The notes beneath the pieces are model-generated. The model worked only from the letters and a program-made list of their open reading frames with translations. It ran no database searches and was not told the DNA's origin. Below are positions 11,978 to 23,753 of a stretch of 64,000 nt of DNA, piece by piece. The stretch's first letter is position 1. Every line of letters starts with the position of its first letter. Source of the stretch: Epiperipatus broadwayi (lineage: Eukaryota > Onychophora > Udeonychophora > Euonychophora > Peripatidae); the NCBI GenBank assembly GCA_028023455.1, contig JAQFVV010000036.1:6445576-6509575 (forward strand), written 5' to 3'. The position numbers were made by a program, and so were the translations under genes.

Positions 11978-12343
11978 AGCCAAACATCACATGATCCCTA
12001 TTTTCTCTGCTTACACAAGTTGTTAGAACAGAGATAAAACTCTTCATGCAGTAGCTCCATCCAGTGCAAGCCAGAATAATTAATGGATATTAGAAGGTTT
12101 GTGCATAAAATCTCCATCTCGTGACTACTCATCCATTATCCCCAGACTAGTAGTAACTTTCATCAGTGAGGAGCCATGGATCTGAGAGCACTGCACCTAG
12201 ATCTTAGAATCTAGTGCAACTCTCCAGCTGTTACCCTTTACTTTTTTTATTTAACTATAAAGTTATGATACCAAAAAAAAAAACCCACAATAGGGTTTTC
12301 AATCCAAGTTTATTCCCTTGTATAGTCACGTAGATTTGAAACT
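11978..12343. repeat. P-family repeat, single unit without inverted arm
   Basis: Starts AGCCAAACATCACATGATCC, then passes AACAGAGATAAAACTCTTC, GTGCAAGCCAGAATAATTAA, ATCCCCAGACTAGTAGTAAC, the core CAGTGAGGAGCCATGGATCT, and GTTTTCAATCCAAGTTTATT. It is diverged (perhaps a fifth of positions) and has no second arm, so this is the linear form of the repeat. Confidence 0.8.
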
Positions 12344-12384
12344 AATAAATGTTTGTCTAAATTATTAAATTTCAATATGATTAA

Positions 12385-12560
12385 ATGTCATCTGAGAACA
12401 TAAATAAAATATATATGTAGAGATGATAATCTGGACCAAATGATGATTGCTAGTTTAGCATGAAATACATATATTGATTATTATTTATCTTTTCAACATA
12501 TATGTGTTCAAGGGTATCAGTGTTATGAGATAGAATGGCGAGTGGTGGGTCATGTAACAG
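12385..12560 (+). repeat. S3 dispersed repeat, partial copy
   Basis: Contains GATGATAATCTGGACCAA, TTTAGCATGAAATACATATA and TATCTTTTCAACATATATGT. Their reverse complements occur in the copies at 28.3, 45.6 and 49.7 kb. A string GAGATAGAATGG at its right side could be a decayed box A. Confidence 0.6.
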
Positions 12561-12660
12561 TCTATGCTCATAAACCCTATATATTATCAATTAAAATTGT
12601 TAATTTTTATCTCCAAAGCAGATCTGGAAGTGGTATATCAATATAACAATAGTAAAAATT

Positions 12661-12802
12661 AATAATTATTTGAAAAATATTAAAGATTTTAAGACTTCTC
12701 ATTCGATAATTTAATATACAAAATTAACAAAGCGTATGACACACTTGCTTCTCATTCAAGTGTGTCATACACTTTGTTAATTTTGTATAATAATTATTTG
12801 AA
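12661..12802. repeat. Short hairpin element with perfect 14-bp TSDs and one-sided leader
   Basis: AATAATTATTTGAA occurs at 12661-12674 and 12789-12802. Between them lie a 41-nt unpaired leader (12675-12715) and a hairpin with 32-nt arms (12716-12747 and 12757-12788, one mismatch) around a 9-nt loop. The right arm is flush with the right TSD. This is the same plan as the P elements in mirror image, but the arm sequence is unrelated. Confidence 0.85.
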
Positions 12803-14269
12803 TAATTATTTATGGGTTCCAGGATCAAAACTTTTATCATATGATACTTTAGAAACACCAATTAGAAACAATGTTTCTTGAATTAGTCAAATTTAAGTTG
12901 TTTTGTTATTTCATAAAGGTTAAATTATTTGACAGTGTATGTAGTTAACTCTCTATTAGGCACCAACTTTCCTAACTGGAAGTCATCTGATATGGTGAAA
13001 TTAGGGAAAATTATCATATTTAATGGATGGGAACTGAATTGTCTAGACACAAGAAATCAAATGAACTGTCCTAAAATAACTCAAATGTTGTACAAAGATT
13101 TATCAAAGATAATGCATCCCAAAATTCAATACTGGCACCAATTGAAAATCCATTCATCCATAAAGTGCTAGAAAATATGTTATTGGATGAATTATTAATT
13201 CATAATAGGACTAAATGTTTGTATATTTTTCTAACTACAACATTTCTCAACTAGTTTTATAGATGGTTTTTGATATGATTTGTAAATTGTGTGGATTAGT
13301 TAATAAACTATTTTTATATATTATTTATTATTATCCCTTTATAAATAACTTCAAATTAAATTTAATTATCTCCAATAATTCACAAAGCAAGATTTTAACT
13401 GGAAGTTTTTCAATTAGACAACAAGAGATACATTATCACTGCTAAGATTTATATAATCATTAAGATGTAAGACATTTCCAAAATAAATACTGTTCAACAA
13501 TACCTTAAATACTGATGGAACAATATTATAGAGATTTAAAATTACTTGCCAAAAATTAAGATTTATAATGTGGCCAAAAGAGTTATTTGTTTTATGGGAT
13601 TCATATGACCTAAATGATATTCAAACTTGCTATTACACAACGATCATTTAAGATTCATTTTTTGTGTAATAATACATTTAAATACTTATTATAACATAAT
13701 AAAAAATAACAATTAATAAACAAAATCTGTCAATGTCTTTACTACTTGTAATATGTTAAGTTCTGAAATTAAATATCAAGCACAGTCTTTTTACTGTTAG
13801 ATATAAATTTATTGCATTTAGTAAAATAAATTTGTTAAAATAAACATGAAGATCATCACATCCTTATGATACAACTTTAAATACAAGATGCAGGAATAAA
13901 TTACTTTGTTAAGAAATAAAAAGCAATGTTAAACTGATATCCAGATTTGAACAATGTTGATTAACATTGCTTGAAAATATTTTAAGCATTTTTCAATAAT
14001 ACAAATGGTAGAAATTCCTATGATAACTATCACAATATTATTGATATAGGTAAAAATATTTTTATCTCTCTTCCTAGGATGAGACAAATATTCCAAGAAT
14101 ATGATTATTGACTTCTCTTAAAAGGTGGATGAATGTAGATAGCAAAAATAAGATCCTTGAGTGTTGTTTTTGTAATATAAATTAATGGTGGGAGTCTTAT
14201 CAAGTCTTGTTTCTACTGATCTACTTTTTACATAATTTATTACATTACACATAAGGATGGATTTTCTGA
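12803..14269. other. Intergenic; possibly decayed downstream part of the L1-like LINE
   Basis: No motif I can defend. It lies directly downstream (minus strand) of the RT remnant at 14.3-14.8 kb and may hold the rest of that element in unrecognisable form. The short plus-strand frames at 12929-13171 and 13263-13445 show no family features. Confidence 0.35.
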
Positions 14270-15760
14270 TATAATATTAGATATTTATGTAGCTAGATAA
14301 TGGAGGACAACATGCCCAAAAGAATTTTTGAAATCAATCTTTACTGCCATCACATCTGACAGATCATTTGGTTTCTCATGTATTACAACTTCATTGTATA
14401 CTAATATTGCATGATAAATGTGTATTCCAGAATCAGAGTAGTGAATGAACAGTAGTTCAATTGTTAAAAAAATGGAATTTATCTAACAACATTTTAGGAA
14501 ATATTTTAGTATATATATTTTTAATTATTATAGGTCTTAATTGAGCCATAAGTGAACTGATGGCATGATTTTCATTACCATAAATTATATTTATTATTTA
14601 ATAAATAGTCTATCCACATATTCCATAGTCAATGAATTAAAGAAACTTGCCAAGTGATTAACCATTAAATACTTCAAAGATTGCAAAAAAATAATATTTA
14701 AAAATCCTAATGTTATTTCAGTCTTTAAATTGTCTATTTTCAGAATTATATTTTCAAAGATGGTTGTAATAATTCCTGTTTTTTCAACAAATCTCATGAT
14801 GATGTATTATTATCAATGTATAGATGTTTGGAATATTTTCAAATTGCATGATTGACCTGACTTCCAACAAGATTGCTACCATCTTCTTTTAATATGTGAA
14901 TTCTTGTCTGGGCATATTTCATAGCTATATGGACTTGCTTATTATGTGACCCAATTATATTTCTACATTGTAATGCGTGTGTGTGTGTGCGTGTGTGTGT
15001 GTGTATTTTCTTAATATCATATCATGTATTATAGTGATTTTTTAATGTATTTTTTCACTATTCATAACTGGTAAAGAATCTTTTTTAATGTGACTGAGAT
15101 TAAGCTTACATGGATTAATGGAATATATAATCCTTCAAAAATGCTTTGATTAGTAGATTGTAAAAGTCTTATAAATTTGTTTATTGCATATATTTTTTGA
15201 TATCGTTCAAGTCAGTGATGATAATTTTTAACCAATATTCAATTATAAATTAAGTGGAATTTCTTTCTAATCTATTTCTTTTATGATGTTTGGTGTTAAA
15301 TTCAATTCCACAATATTATGATCAGTGAAAAACACTGGTGTAGTGGTGACTTTAGAGGTTAGCCAGAAATCAGGCAAAAACAGAATTGAATATGAGCTTT
15401 TTGCAAATACCTTATTAAGGTATACGTATTTTGAAATAATAAATATTTATTTAAATCCCTAGAGAAATGTTTCACTTGAAAGTTAAAATCCCCATTATAA
15501 AACATGGTTCATGATTTATTGATTCATAGTATTGTATTTCATTAATTATTTTCTTTTTCTCTATGCTCAGATTTGTATAATTTTCAGCTCTTGAATATAA
15601 AAAAATATATAGCTAATTATTGTTCACATTATTTTACTGCTTTGTGGGGAGGGAGGAATTATATATAAAATTGAAATAATGATTCTTCAACACTTCATTA
15701 TATAATTTTATCTTGTATACTATATTTAAAGCTAAGGCTACTTAATATATTGAAAAAAGT
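14270..15760 (-). mobile_element. L1-like LINE fossil (endonuclease then reverse transcriptase), minus strand
   Basis: Translating the minus strand in pieces gives the endonuclease motif 'CFIMGDFNFQ' near 15490 (G-D-F-N) and 'FFTDHNIVELN' near 15310 (the catalytic S/T-D-H box). After about 500 bases comes RT: 'AQLRPIIIKNIYTKIFPKML' near 14550 (R-P-I-x-L-x-N-x-x-Y-K motif), then 'AILVYNEVVIHEK' and 'VMAVKIDFKNSFGHV' near 14310-14400 (motif A, D-x-x-K-x-F). The order and spacing fit one L1-clade ORF2, heavily broken by stops and frameshifts. No 5' or 3' end can be fixed. Confidence 0.72.
14976..15004. repeat. GT microsatellite
   Basis: Run of alternating GT with one GC interruption, inside the L1-like fossil. 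Confidence 0.9.
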
Positions 15761-16719
15761 AAAATACAAGCAGCTGTCCATCTAGTGACATCTATATTAA
15801 GCTTGAGTAATCATTGTTTACCAGATGACAGTTCATTTAAATCATCACATCAATTTCTCGCTTTGACTTTTATCCGTGAGGCTTAGGATTTAAATCCAAA
15901 AGTAATAAAATTACACATCTAGCAATCACTTTTAACTCCATTTTGCTATTGAAACTAAAAGTGGTCAAATTCAAATTACTCCTGAAATAAAGATTTAAAT
16001 ATAGTAAAATCTGTTAATAGATTCAGTATAGATGGCAGTGGAGTAGAAAGATGCTCTTATTTTATCACATATGATGTACGTTAAAAAATTAAGTGATTCT
16101 TATTAATATTAAGTTATTCATAATTACATCATAAATTTTAAGAAACTTTGATGCTTAAAACTACATTATAAAAAAAAGATCTGAGACATATTATTAGTTA
16201 GGTGTAGAGCCTGAACCTTATGAACCTTCTAGCACTTATAAAAAATTTAAACAAAAATAAATCACAAGTAAATAATAACATTTATATTGTTGACTCTCTA
16301 ATTGCTTATAGAGATTAAAAATATGGAATATGAAAGTCTTGTTGCAACTTTAGATTGGAGTCTTTATTTATCAGAACTATGTTCTCCGTGATTTAGTATA
16401 GTGGTAGGTTTAGAGTTATTACTTTCAGAATTGTTTTTCAACTGATTAATATAAGTAAAAAGTTATTCAATTTGTCACTAGGGTGCTTTAACATCACATG
16501 ATCTCCTAGTAACTAACTGTATATTATATTTAAGCGAGCAAATTAAAACTAATGTAATATTTTTTTTCATTTTTCCATTAAAAGACAACTCTGATTTGTA
16601 CCGTAAAGAGTGGATCTTCTTAGTTTAAACTCTCTCTATTAAAAAGTTAATACAAATTTAATAATTATAAAATTAAATGTTTACATTAGTGTTAAATAGT
16701 TTATATATATATTAGTAAT
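15761..16719. other. Intergenic; P terminus fragment at about 16489
   Basis: Nothing coding. TAACATCACATGATCTCC at about 16489-16506 matches the outer end of the P unit. GATTTAGTATAGTGGTAGG at 16391 is box-A-like but has no good box B. Confidence 0.35.
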
Positions 16720-16991
16720 CAATGTCTGTATTCCAATTATAAACAAATATATATAATTCTTCGAAAAACAATACAATAATTAATACAGTAAATAATATTT
16801 TAAAAGCAAATATCTAGTATAATTTAATAGAAGTACTTTCGACTATCTTTTTTGTAACTGAATTTGAATATTGTTGATAATGACTACTTAGATAGTCGAA
16901 AGTACTTCTATTAAATTATAGTAGATATTTGTTTTTAAAATATTATTTGTTGTATTAATTATTGTATTGTTTTTCGAAGAATTATATATTT
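16720..16991. repeat. Hairpin element H1 (about 100-nt arms)
   Basis: Arms 16747-16847 and 16891-16991 are near-perfect reverse complements (AGAAGTACTTTCGACTATC at the inner end, ATAATTCTTCGAAAAACAAT near the outer end) around a 43-nt loop. A leader with ATCAATGTCTGTATTCC lies left of the left arm. The 31.0-kb hairpin shares GAAAGTACTTCT, TTGATAA and the ATGTCTGTATT leader. A (TAA)n run follows at about 16992-17016. Confidence 0.85.
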
Positions 16992-17162
16992 ATAATAATA
17001 ATAATAATAATAATAATCACAAAGAAATCAAGTCATATGTTACATGACCTAATTTAACAAGCTTGCATTACAAATGTTATAGAATGAGCTTGCAGAAACT
17101 GTCTGAGGTTGGAAATATTCTGAAAAGCTTGTTAAGAGTTATTTGAAAGCTCATTATATAAT

Positions 17163-18535
17163 ATAATAATCAATACAGCAAGTCATAAATTGTGTGACTT
17201 GCTTTAAGCTTGTAATACAGATATTCACTATAGGAAGTGTACTAATAGCTCAACAAGCTTTAATTCATAAGTGCCAAAAGTGAAAATATTTAAAATCTCT
17301 ATCCATAAAAATTCCCATCCTCAGTCCAATTAGTTTCAAGCTTTTGGCTCACCTCAGTGAAGAGCTAGGACTCCAGACACTAGATCTAAAATACCAATTC
17401 AAAATCCAGCATTTATCTAACATGTTATTATTAATTTGAAAAATCTAAATTTTTCAGATATGTAAATGTCTTTAAATCCAGATATTCAAACCAAATAGCT
17501 ATATGGGTCTGAAAACAGTTTAGTTTTCCATATATTAATAGCCTGAGAAATATAACATCACCAAAACCTCAAGGGTAAAGTTATAATAATCAATACAGCA
17601 AGTCACAAATTGTATAACTTGCTTTAAGCTTGTAATAGAGATATTCACTATAGGAAGCATACCATTACTCTCAACAAGCTTTAATTTATAAATATTAAAA
17701 GAGAAAATATTTAAAATCTCTCTCTGTAAAAATCACCATCCTCAGACTGATCGGTTTTGAGCTTTTGTCTTACCTCAGTGAGGAGCTAGAACTTCAGGCA
17801 TTAGATCTAAAATACTAACCCAAAAGCCAGCATTTATCTAATACATTACTATTAATTTGAAACTCTGAATTTTTCAGACACTTAAATGTCTTTAAATCCA
17901 GCTACTTAATCCAAATAGCTCTTTGGATCTGAAAACAGTTTTGTTTCACCATATATTAATAGCCTCAGCAATATATCATTGCTAAAGCCTCAAGGATAAA
18001 GCTCAAAATCAATCAGTCTGAGGATGGGGATTTTAAGAAATAGAAATTTGAAATATTTTCTCTTTCAGCACTTATAAATGAAAGCTTGTTAAGCTATTGG
18101 TATGCTCCCTATAGTGAATATTTGTATTATAAGCTTAAAGCTAGTTAGATAATATGTGACTTGCTGTATTGATTATTAATACTTTACCCTTGATACTTTG
18201 GCAATATTATATTTCTGAAGCTATTAATATATGGGACTGAACTGTTTTCAGACTCATATACCTATTTGGTTTGAATAGCTGGATTTAAAGACATTTACAC
18301 GTCTGAAAAATTCAGATTTTCAAATTAATAGTAAGTACTGGCTTTTGAGTTGGTATTTTAGATCAAGGGTCTGATGTCCTAGCTTCACAATGAGGGATCC
18401 AAAAGCTCAAAACCAATTGGTTTGATGATGGGGACTTTTACAGATAGATATTTTAAATATTTTCTTTTTTAGCCACTTCTAAATTAAAGCCGGTTGAGTT
18501 ATTGGTATGCTCCCTATAGTGAATATATATTGTAC
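17163..18535. repeat. A-family array: two direct ~420-bp units, then inverted copies
   Basis: Unit 1 (17163-17582) and unit 2 (17583-about 18003) are head to tail, both starting ATAATAATCAATACAGCAAG. From about 18001 the sequence runs as the reverse complement: a partial unit (to about 18175) and then a longer one (to about 18535), giving the order forward, forward, reverse (partial), reverse. The centre of each unit (CATCCTCAGACTGATCGG, then CTCAGTGAGGAGCTAG, then TTAGATCTAAAATAC) is recognisably related to the P core. No ORF. Confidence 0.85.
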
Positions 18536-19299
18536 CATTCATGGTCTAATTTAACATTCACTGTTGAATTTAGGCCTTTATTTGACACATTAGAAAGTGC
18601 AAGTTAATCAAACTATGCAAAGAAAATGTATTCCGATCATTTACGAGTCCGGACATTTCCAAGAACATAGTTATATTTCCTGATTAACTGGCCTACTATT
18701 TATTTACTACATACAATGCCAGTGGAATCAGTTTTTTATTTATTTGAAAAGAGTGCCAGAATCGTACATAAGAATTCACTGATCTGTCGCATTGCATCAT
18801 CAATTTGTAACTAATAAATAAAAGTAAGATCGGGATTATGTTTATTATCATTTTTTTTTATATAAATTTTTCTTTTGGAATTTTCTATGGGCATAAACAA
18901 GCATGTTGCCAAAGGAAATTTATACATAATAAATTCTAATAAACTAATATTAATGATGCACAATGAAAAGTTGATATAAAGATAAATATTTTATTATAAC
19001 AAATTAAAATATTTAAAAGATAAATTACTAAATAAAATTGGAAAGCACATACACATTAATCCAGATAATAACATTAATCAAATAATTAAAATAATTACTT
19101 CACATAGTTCTTATCTTCTTAAGTTTCTTCTAGAAAGTTCTTTGAATAATAAAAGTTAATGTCTCTATCGATATTATAAGCTGATAGTTAATGTTAGTTA
19201 GCAAACATTTTTTGGCACAAATTAGGGTATGAAATTTTTAACAGACAGTTTCAACGAACTTTTCGTGCTCCCCCCCCCCATTCTAATAGATTGTTTAAC
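18536..19299. other. Intergenic upstream of the Penelope remnant
   Basis: No RT motif recognised. It may contain decayed Penelope sequence, but I cannot show it. A C9-C10 run lies at about 19270. Confidence 0.35.
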
Positions 19300-19653
19300 A
19301 ACACTAAGGATAAACTAGCACTGTCTCAAACACCTCAAGCCGTTTATAATATTGCATGCACTTATGCAAATTGTAAGCCTCATATTATGGGGAGACCAAG
19401 GCAGCAATAGAAACCAGATTACAACAACACAAATATGTATATATTAAAGCTGTCAGATCCATCACATTCCATTTTTGCTATTCATCAAAAAATAAGAGGA
19501 CACCAGTGTGAACCTCAAGATGTCAGCCTGGTCTGCAAAGAAAGACACGATGTGAAGAGAAAAGTGAAAGAGGCCTGCTTTATAATGATGGATTGCAATG
19601 CCATCAACAGCAAGGACACATGCTTCACGATCTCAAGAAAATGGAGCAATTAA
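19300..19653 (+). pseudogene. Penelope-like element GIY-YIG endonuclease remnant
   Basis: Reading from 19300 gives 'NTKDKLALSQTPQAVYNIAC', the junction seen before the GIY-YIG domain of Penelope-like elements (x-K-D-K-x ... V-Y-x-I-x-C). It continues 'CKPHIMGRPRQQ', stop, then 'MYILKLSDPSHSIFAIHQ', 'EPQDVSLVCKERHDVKRK', 'VKEACFIMMDCNAINS' and 'RKWSN'. The L-S-D-P-S-H-S-x-x-A-x-H, K-E-x-x-x-x-K-R-K-x-x-E-A and N-A-I-N blocks are the typical tail. The canonical Tyr pair is degraded (HIMG in place of Y-I-G) and an in-frame TAG lies at about 19408. It is therefore inactive, and the RT is not recognisable upstream. Confidence 0.8.
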
Positions 19654-20929
19654 CCTTGAACTTTTCATAATTGCATATAATTAATTCACTTAGAGCTATA
19701 AAGATGAGAGCACATCTCTTGAAAGTGCTTGCAGAATAGTATTTTATTTTGTTTTAAGTATAAAGTAGCTTTGCGTTCAGGTGCAATAGCACCTATATTA
19801 TTTTACAGGTATGAATAATCTTAACTTACCAGTAAGTTTGTGTAGATTCTTGTAGTATATATGTATTTTTTGGGGATCTCAAGCTCATTGGAAGTTAACT
19901 GATTTCTTTTGTCAACATTTTCACATTCCTGGTCTGTTTTAAGGCTGTACTCAAAAGCTCTTTTGTGATAACCTCTTCATTACAAAAGATGATGTCTACA
20001 ATGCTTCATTCCCACTCCCACATGAAGACTTCAAATTAGCAGTAGCAGATACATTTCACTACCCAGGAACCTCATAGAAACCTCCAGCCAAAAGAACAAG
20101 ACAACAAGACTCAGATCGAAATTGTATTCTTCTTTTTATGCTCTAGATCCAGTTTTGAAGCTTCTGCACATATTATTGTTATCAGAATATGTAAGTTGAT
20201 AATTTTATACATTTATTATTCTTTTTAGTTCCAAAGTCTTCTTTTTCTATGAATTACTTTGGCTACCTTAATTAGCGCAATCTTTCTTTGATGTTCGGAT
20301 TTTTTTTTCTTTTTGTTTATCTGAATTTATAATCTGCATGTCTTTTTTATTCCCTCCGATTTTAACTTTAATTAAATTAAATAGATAGACACAAAACAAA
20401 AACAACTTTTATTGTAGGTTATTTAAAAAATAAATTATACTAACTAAAAAAAGAAAATTAAATTGTGTCTTTTAAAAGATCTTTAAATTTTACTTTTTTT
20501 TTAGCTTTTTTTTATAAATATTACCAAATGCCAATATACTCATGAACCATATGTATTTTAATACAGTTCAATATATATATATAGCAGTTTTCTATTAATG
20601 TATTCAGATAAAGTTACAGTCATAAATTGAATTGATATAATTGCCATTACGTAAATTAAATAAGACCCTGTATATATAATAACTTGGACTAACTGACAAG
20701 ATATGACACATTTTAAAAGTTAGATGATGGGATATATTTATATTTTCTCTTGATGTATGTTTTAAAAAAAGTTTTGTTATTTGAGAAATATATAAGATCT
20801 AATGTTGGAGTAGAAATAGCAAAATGTAAATTAGAGAAATAGTAAAACATCAATAAAACTTTATTCATTTATTTAAAGTACAGATCTTCTTTCAGACAGC
20901 TTACTATTAGTAAAATTTATGTATAAACC
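19654..20929. other. Unassigned sequence downstream of the Penelope remnant
   Basis: 19870-20140 is more complex and C-richer than its surroundings (for example CTTCATTCCCACTCCCACAT), but no protein family or repeat is recognised. The rest is AT-rich. Confidence 0.35.
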
Positions 20930-21480
20930 TTTAGAAATTCCACACAGGAGATAAATTCTTTAATGGGTTTATTATATTCTTCAATTATGCCATATTAGCC
21001 AAAAATTTGATGGTCATTAATTATGTATTTCAAGATTTTTGTGCTTGTCCATATTTACATAGTTCACTTGTTAAATTCCATTTGTAAAGAAGAATGCAAC
21101 CATAAATAGGTGGTCCAAAATCTTTTGATGAGACTCCAATAAAATCTAACAAGATCACATCCAGATGGACATATTGCTGGATCTCAAAAAAAAAAATTAT
21201 TTGGATTTCATAAAAAGTTGATTGTTTTATATTATAGTTTTTTGATTGAGGAGTATTTTTGTGGAACATCTACAAAGAGAATCTTGAACTGAGTTGAAAC
21301 TTCAAGAATGAAACTCTATTCTAAGTTATTGGCAAATCTGATCTATTTTACACCTTTTTAGATATTTTTATGAAACAACTCTTTTAAAATCTGATGGGAA
21401 AATATGTAAAAAAAAAAAAAAGAGATCATTACAAAAAAGGAGATTTGAGCATGCTGCTAATATTTACTTCAACATAGTTT
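20930..21480 (-). pseudogene. Jockey/CR1-like LINE C-terminal remnant
   Basis: The minus-strand frame around 21030-21269 reads 'YVHLDVILLDFIGVSSKDFG', 'LLYKWNLTSELCKYGQAQKS', stop, then '...LMTIKFLANMA'. This is the LINE C terminus with a degraded Cys/His knuckle (expected H-K-W-x-x-x-x-S-x-x-C-x-C-G-x-x-x-Q-T-x-x-H-I-x-x-x-C). 'DLIFLDIIGVSIIDSE' at about 26.7 kb is the same segment of a related copy. Broken by stops throughout. Confidence 0.6.
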
Positions 21481-21768
21481 TCAAGTAAAATATGCTAGAG
21501 ATTTAAAGTTTAATTAAACTATATATTTGCATTAACGTAATAATTTTTAAAATTAAAAATTAATGTTAATATTAAATACTGAAATTGTTCAATGGCAGAA
21601 ATAACTATGAATGCCTTTGGGAAAAGTGAGATATAAACTGACTAGATAAATTTATCAATAACAATGATAATACACATTTAGACATGTAATGATTTGGACC
21701 AATTAATGTGTCTGGGTTCGTGTCGCAATGATCTTGGGATTCATGTACATTTTATCTGTCTTGAAATT

Positions 21769-22144
21769 GTTAGATAGGAAGTCGAACTCCGATAATGCGC
21801 TATTACTTTAAATATTATAAATCTCCGCACACTCACATGTCTGTAAGAGTTTAAAAAACTTAAGTGAATCACTTAAGTACACCAACTTTCACTGAGACAT
21901 TGTCTTTTTCCTGCGATAGGTTAAATAGATTTGTATAATTCAAAATTTGATTATAACATCAGGTACACAATAGATTCAAGCCCTCATTTAGCATGGTCAG
22001 TGAAAGTTGGTGCATTTATAGAAATGAACTCTGAACTTAAGTGATTCACTTAAGTTTTTTAAACTCTTACTGACATGTGAGGGCGCGGAGATTTATAATA
22101 TTTAAAGTAATAGCGCGTTATCGGAGTTTGAATTCTGATCTAAT
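21769..22144. repeat. Long hairpin (about 115-130-nt arms), relatively CG-containing
   Basis: The left arm (21769-21892, with AACTCCGATAATGCGCTATT) pairs with the right arm (22000-22144, with AATAGCGCGTTATCGGAGTT). Inside each arm lies the 20-bp self-palindrome ACTTAAGTGA-TCACTTAAGT. The right arm has about 20 extra bases (TTCAGAGTTCATTTCTATAA rc). The flanks carry ATTTTATCT(G/A)T, which may be a weak TSD. The loop has a box-B-like TAGATTCAAGCCC. No ORF. Confidence 0.82.
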
Positions 22145-22753
22145 AATTTTATCTATTTTTAACTATGTGTTTAATATAACTAATATGTGCGTTCATGATG
22201 TCTGAAAGATATAAGTTCTGAGAGGAAATGATTTATTTGTTAACTCTACTCTTTATCTTAACTTATATTAATATATTAAAATAACATTGTTAAAAAAATT
22301 ATAAAAAAAAATATTACTGATAAAATAAATTAGCATTTTATATAAATAAATCATTCTTAAAAGTTTTTTTTTTCACATAAATCTAATTTTTTTAAGTCTG
22401 CCAGTTAAATATTTGTTAATAATCACTGTTAAAAGCCTTCTATGTAGAATGTTACGAGATAAAAGAAGGGAAAAATAAATACAATTTTTTTAAGTTTGGA
22501 AACTAATCATAAAATACATAAATCATTTATTTATCACTTTAACGTCAACTATTTCACTTTAAATCGTGTGATTCCCAAAAATCATGATTAATGCATTTTT
22601 AAAAATATGCTTCCTTTATTAACTTAAAAATTGTTGACAAAAATTGTATTAAACTTTATAATATTAAATCTTTTAATAAAGCTTTTTTAACAAAAAACCT
22701 ACTTAAATATCAATAACCCTTTATCGCATAAAATTTTATCACTATTCTAATAT
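22145..22753. other. Intergenic, nothing recognised
   Basis: AT-rich with no supported feature. Confidence 0.5.
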
Positions 22754-22931
22754 ATGGAAATTTTAACGCCACTAATAACACATGATCACTTACACTTATT
22801 CATATGTTTCTAAGAGCAATACTTTTCATCCTACTCAAGAACCATGTACTAACTTAAATAAGTCGATGGTCAGTAGCAGATGGACCAAGAGTAGAGTGAA
22901 AGGGGTATTGCTCCTAAAATGGAATTTTTAA
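22754..22931. repeat. Hairpin element with 13-bp TSDs and P-like leader
   Basis: ATGGAAATTTTAA (22754-22766) and ATGGAATTTTTAA (22919-22931) bracket a 152-bp element. It has an unpaired leader of about 38 nt containing ACACATGATCACTTACACTT, then arms at 22805-22856 and about 22870-22918 (TTTCTAAGAGCAATACTTTT against AAAGGGGTATTGCTCCTAAA). The leader shares CACATGATCA followed by CTTAT with the outer end of P, while the arms differ. Confidence 0.75.
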
Positions 22932-22980
22932 TACAATATTACTATCCTTTCCTTATCTGAAGATTTTGATATTATATTGT

Positions 22981-23170
22981 AGACATATGTTGGACTATTT
23001 TTATCATCTAATTGAATTGTTTTTACAATATTCAAACTATTTACATGCCACTCTTCTTAAATGTTAATGGTCTGACCAAGTGGCTGTTCAGCACACAGAT
23101 TGAACCAGTAAACTTTACATTCATGAACACTGACTTTAGGATGAAGCTCTAACCAATTAGGCAGAATTAT
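22981..23170 (-). repeat. S2 tRNA-derived SINE
   Basis: On the minus strand the head reads CTAATTGGTTAGAGCTTCAT (tRNA box A like) and, about 40 nt later, TGGTTCAATCTGTG (box B like). The body ends near TTGGACTATTTTTATCATCT, shared with the 7.97, 29.5 and 54.0-kb copies. No intact tRNA can be folded from it. Confidence 0.7.
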
Positions 23171-23405
23171 CTTAATTCTGATGGATATAAAATCTCTGAT
23201 TGCTCAGTTTACAATAGATAGCAGTATTGTAGTAGAATAAATGAAGTTGGTTCTTGAAAAGCATTATGTAAGCTGAGATCATTTGAAGTTTTTCTGTGTG
23301 TGCTTTGACCAAATTTACTTCATCACCATTTCATCTGTAATAGACTTGTGTTGTGGTTAGATTAACCTACCCTTATCATAGAGGAAAATTCAGTTGGATT
23401 CTTAA

Positions 23406-23753
23406 ATGAACTCAACCAAAATTATAGCTTTGGGGATTTAAATTGCACCATTTATACTTCAGTTATGATTGTGTAAATATTATTATAAGGCCTAATAATG
23501 CAGACTTAATGCATTTTTCTGCAATGCTTATGACCTAGGATCAAATCCAGATCAGATTTCATTTGTTTCAAGATATAATTCAATCAAAAGTATAGCTTTA
23601 AGGATTTAAACTGCAAGATTTATACTTCAGTTATGATTAAGTAAATATTGTTACAAGGTCTCATAATGCAGACTTAATGCATCACTCTTCAATGCTTATG
23701 ACTTAAAAACAAATCTAGATCAGACAACATTTGTTTCAAGATATTTAGAATTT
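23406..23753. repeat. Diverged 174-bp tandem duplication
   Basis: 23406-23579 and 23580-23753 align over their length (TTTATACTTCAGTTATGATT, ATGCAGACTTAATGCAT and CATTTGTTTCAAGATAT in both). They differ by scattered substitutions. Not coding. Confidence 0.85.

Noticed and set aside
5980-18400. Hammerhead-ribozyme resemblance of the P/A core (CAGTGAGGAG, small hairpin, GAGAG)
   Set aside because: The order is suggestive, because Penelope terminal repeats can carry hammerheads. However, the required CTGANGA and GAAA boxes are not matched, so I do not call a ribozyme.
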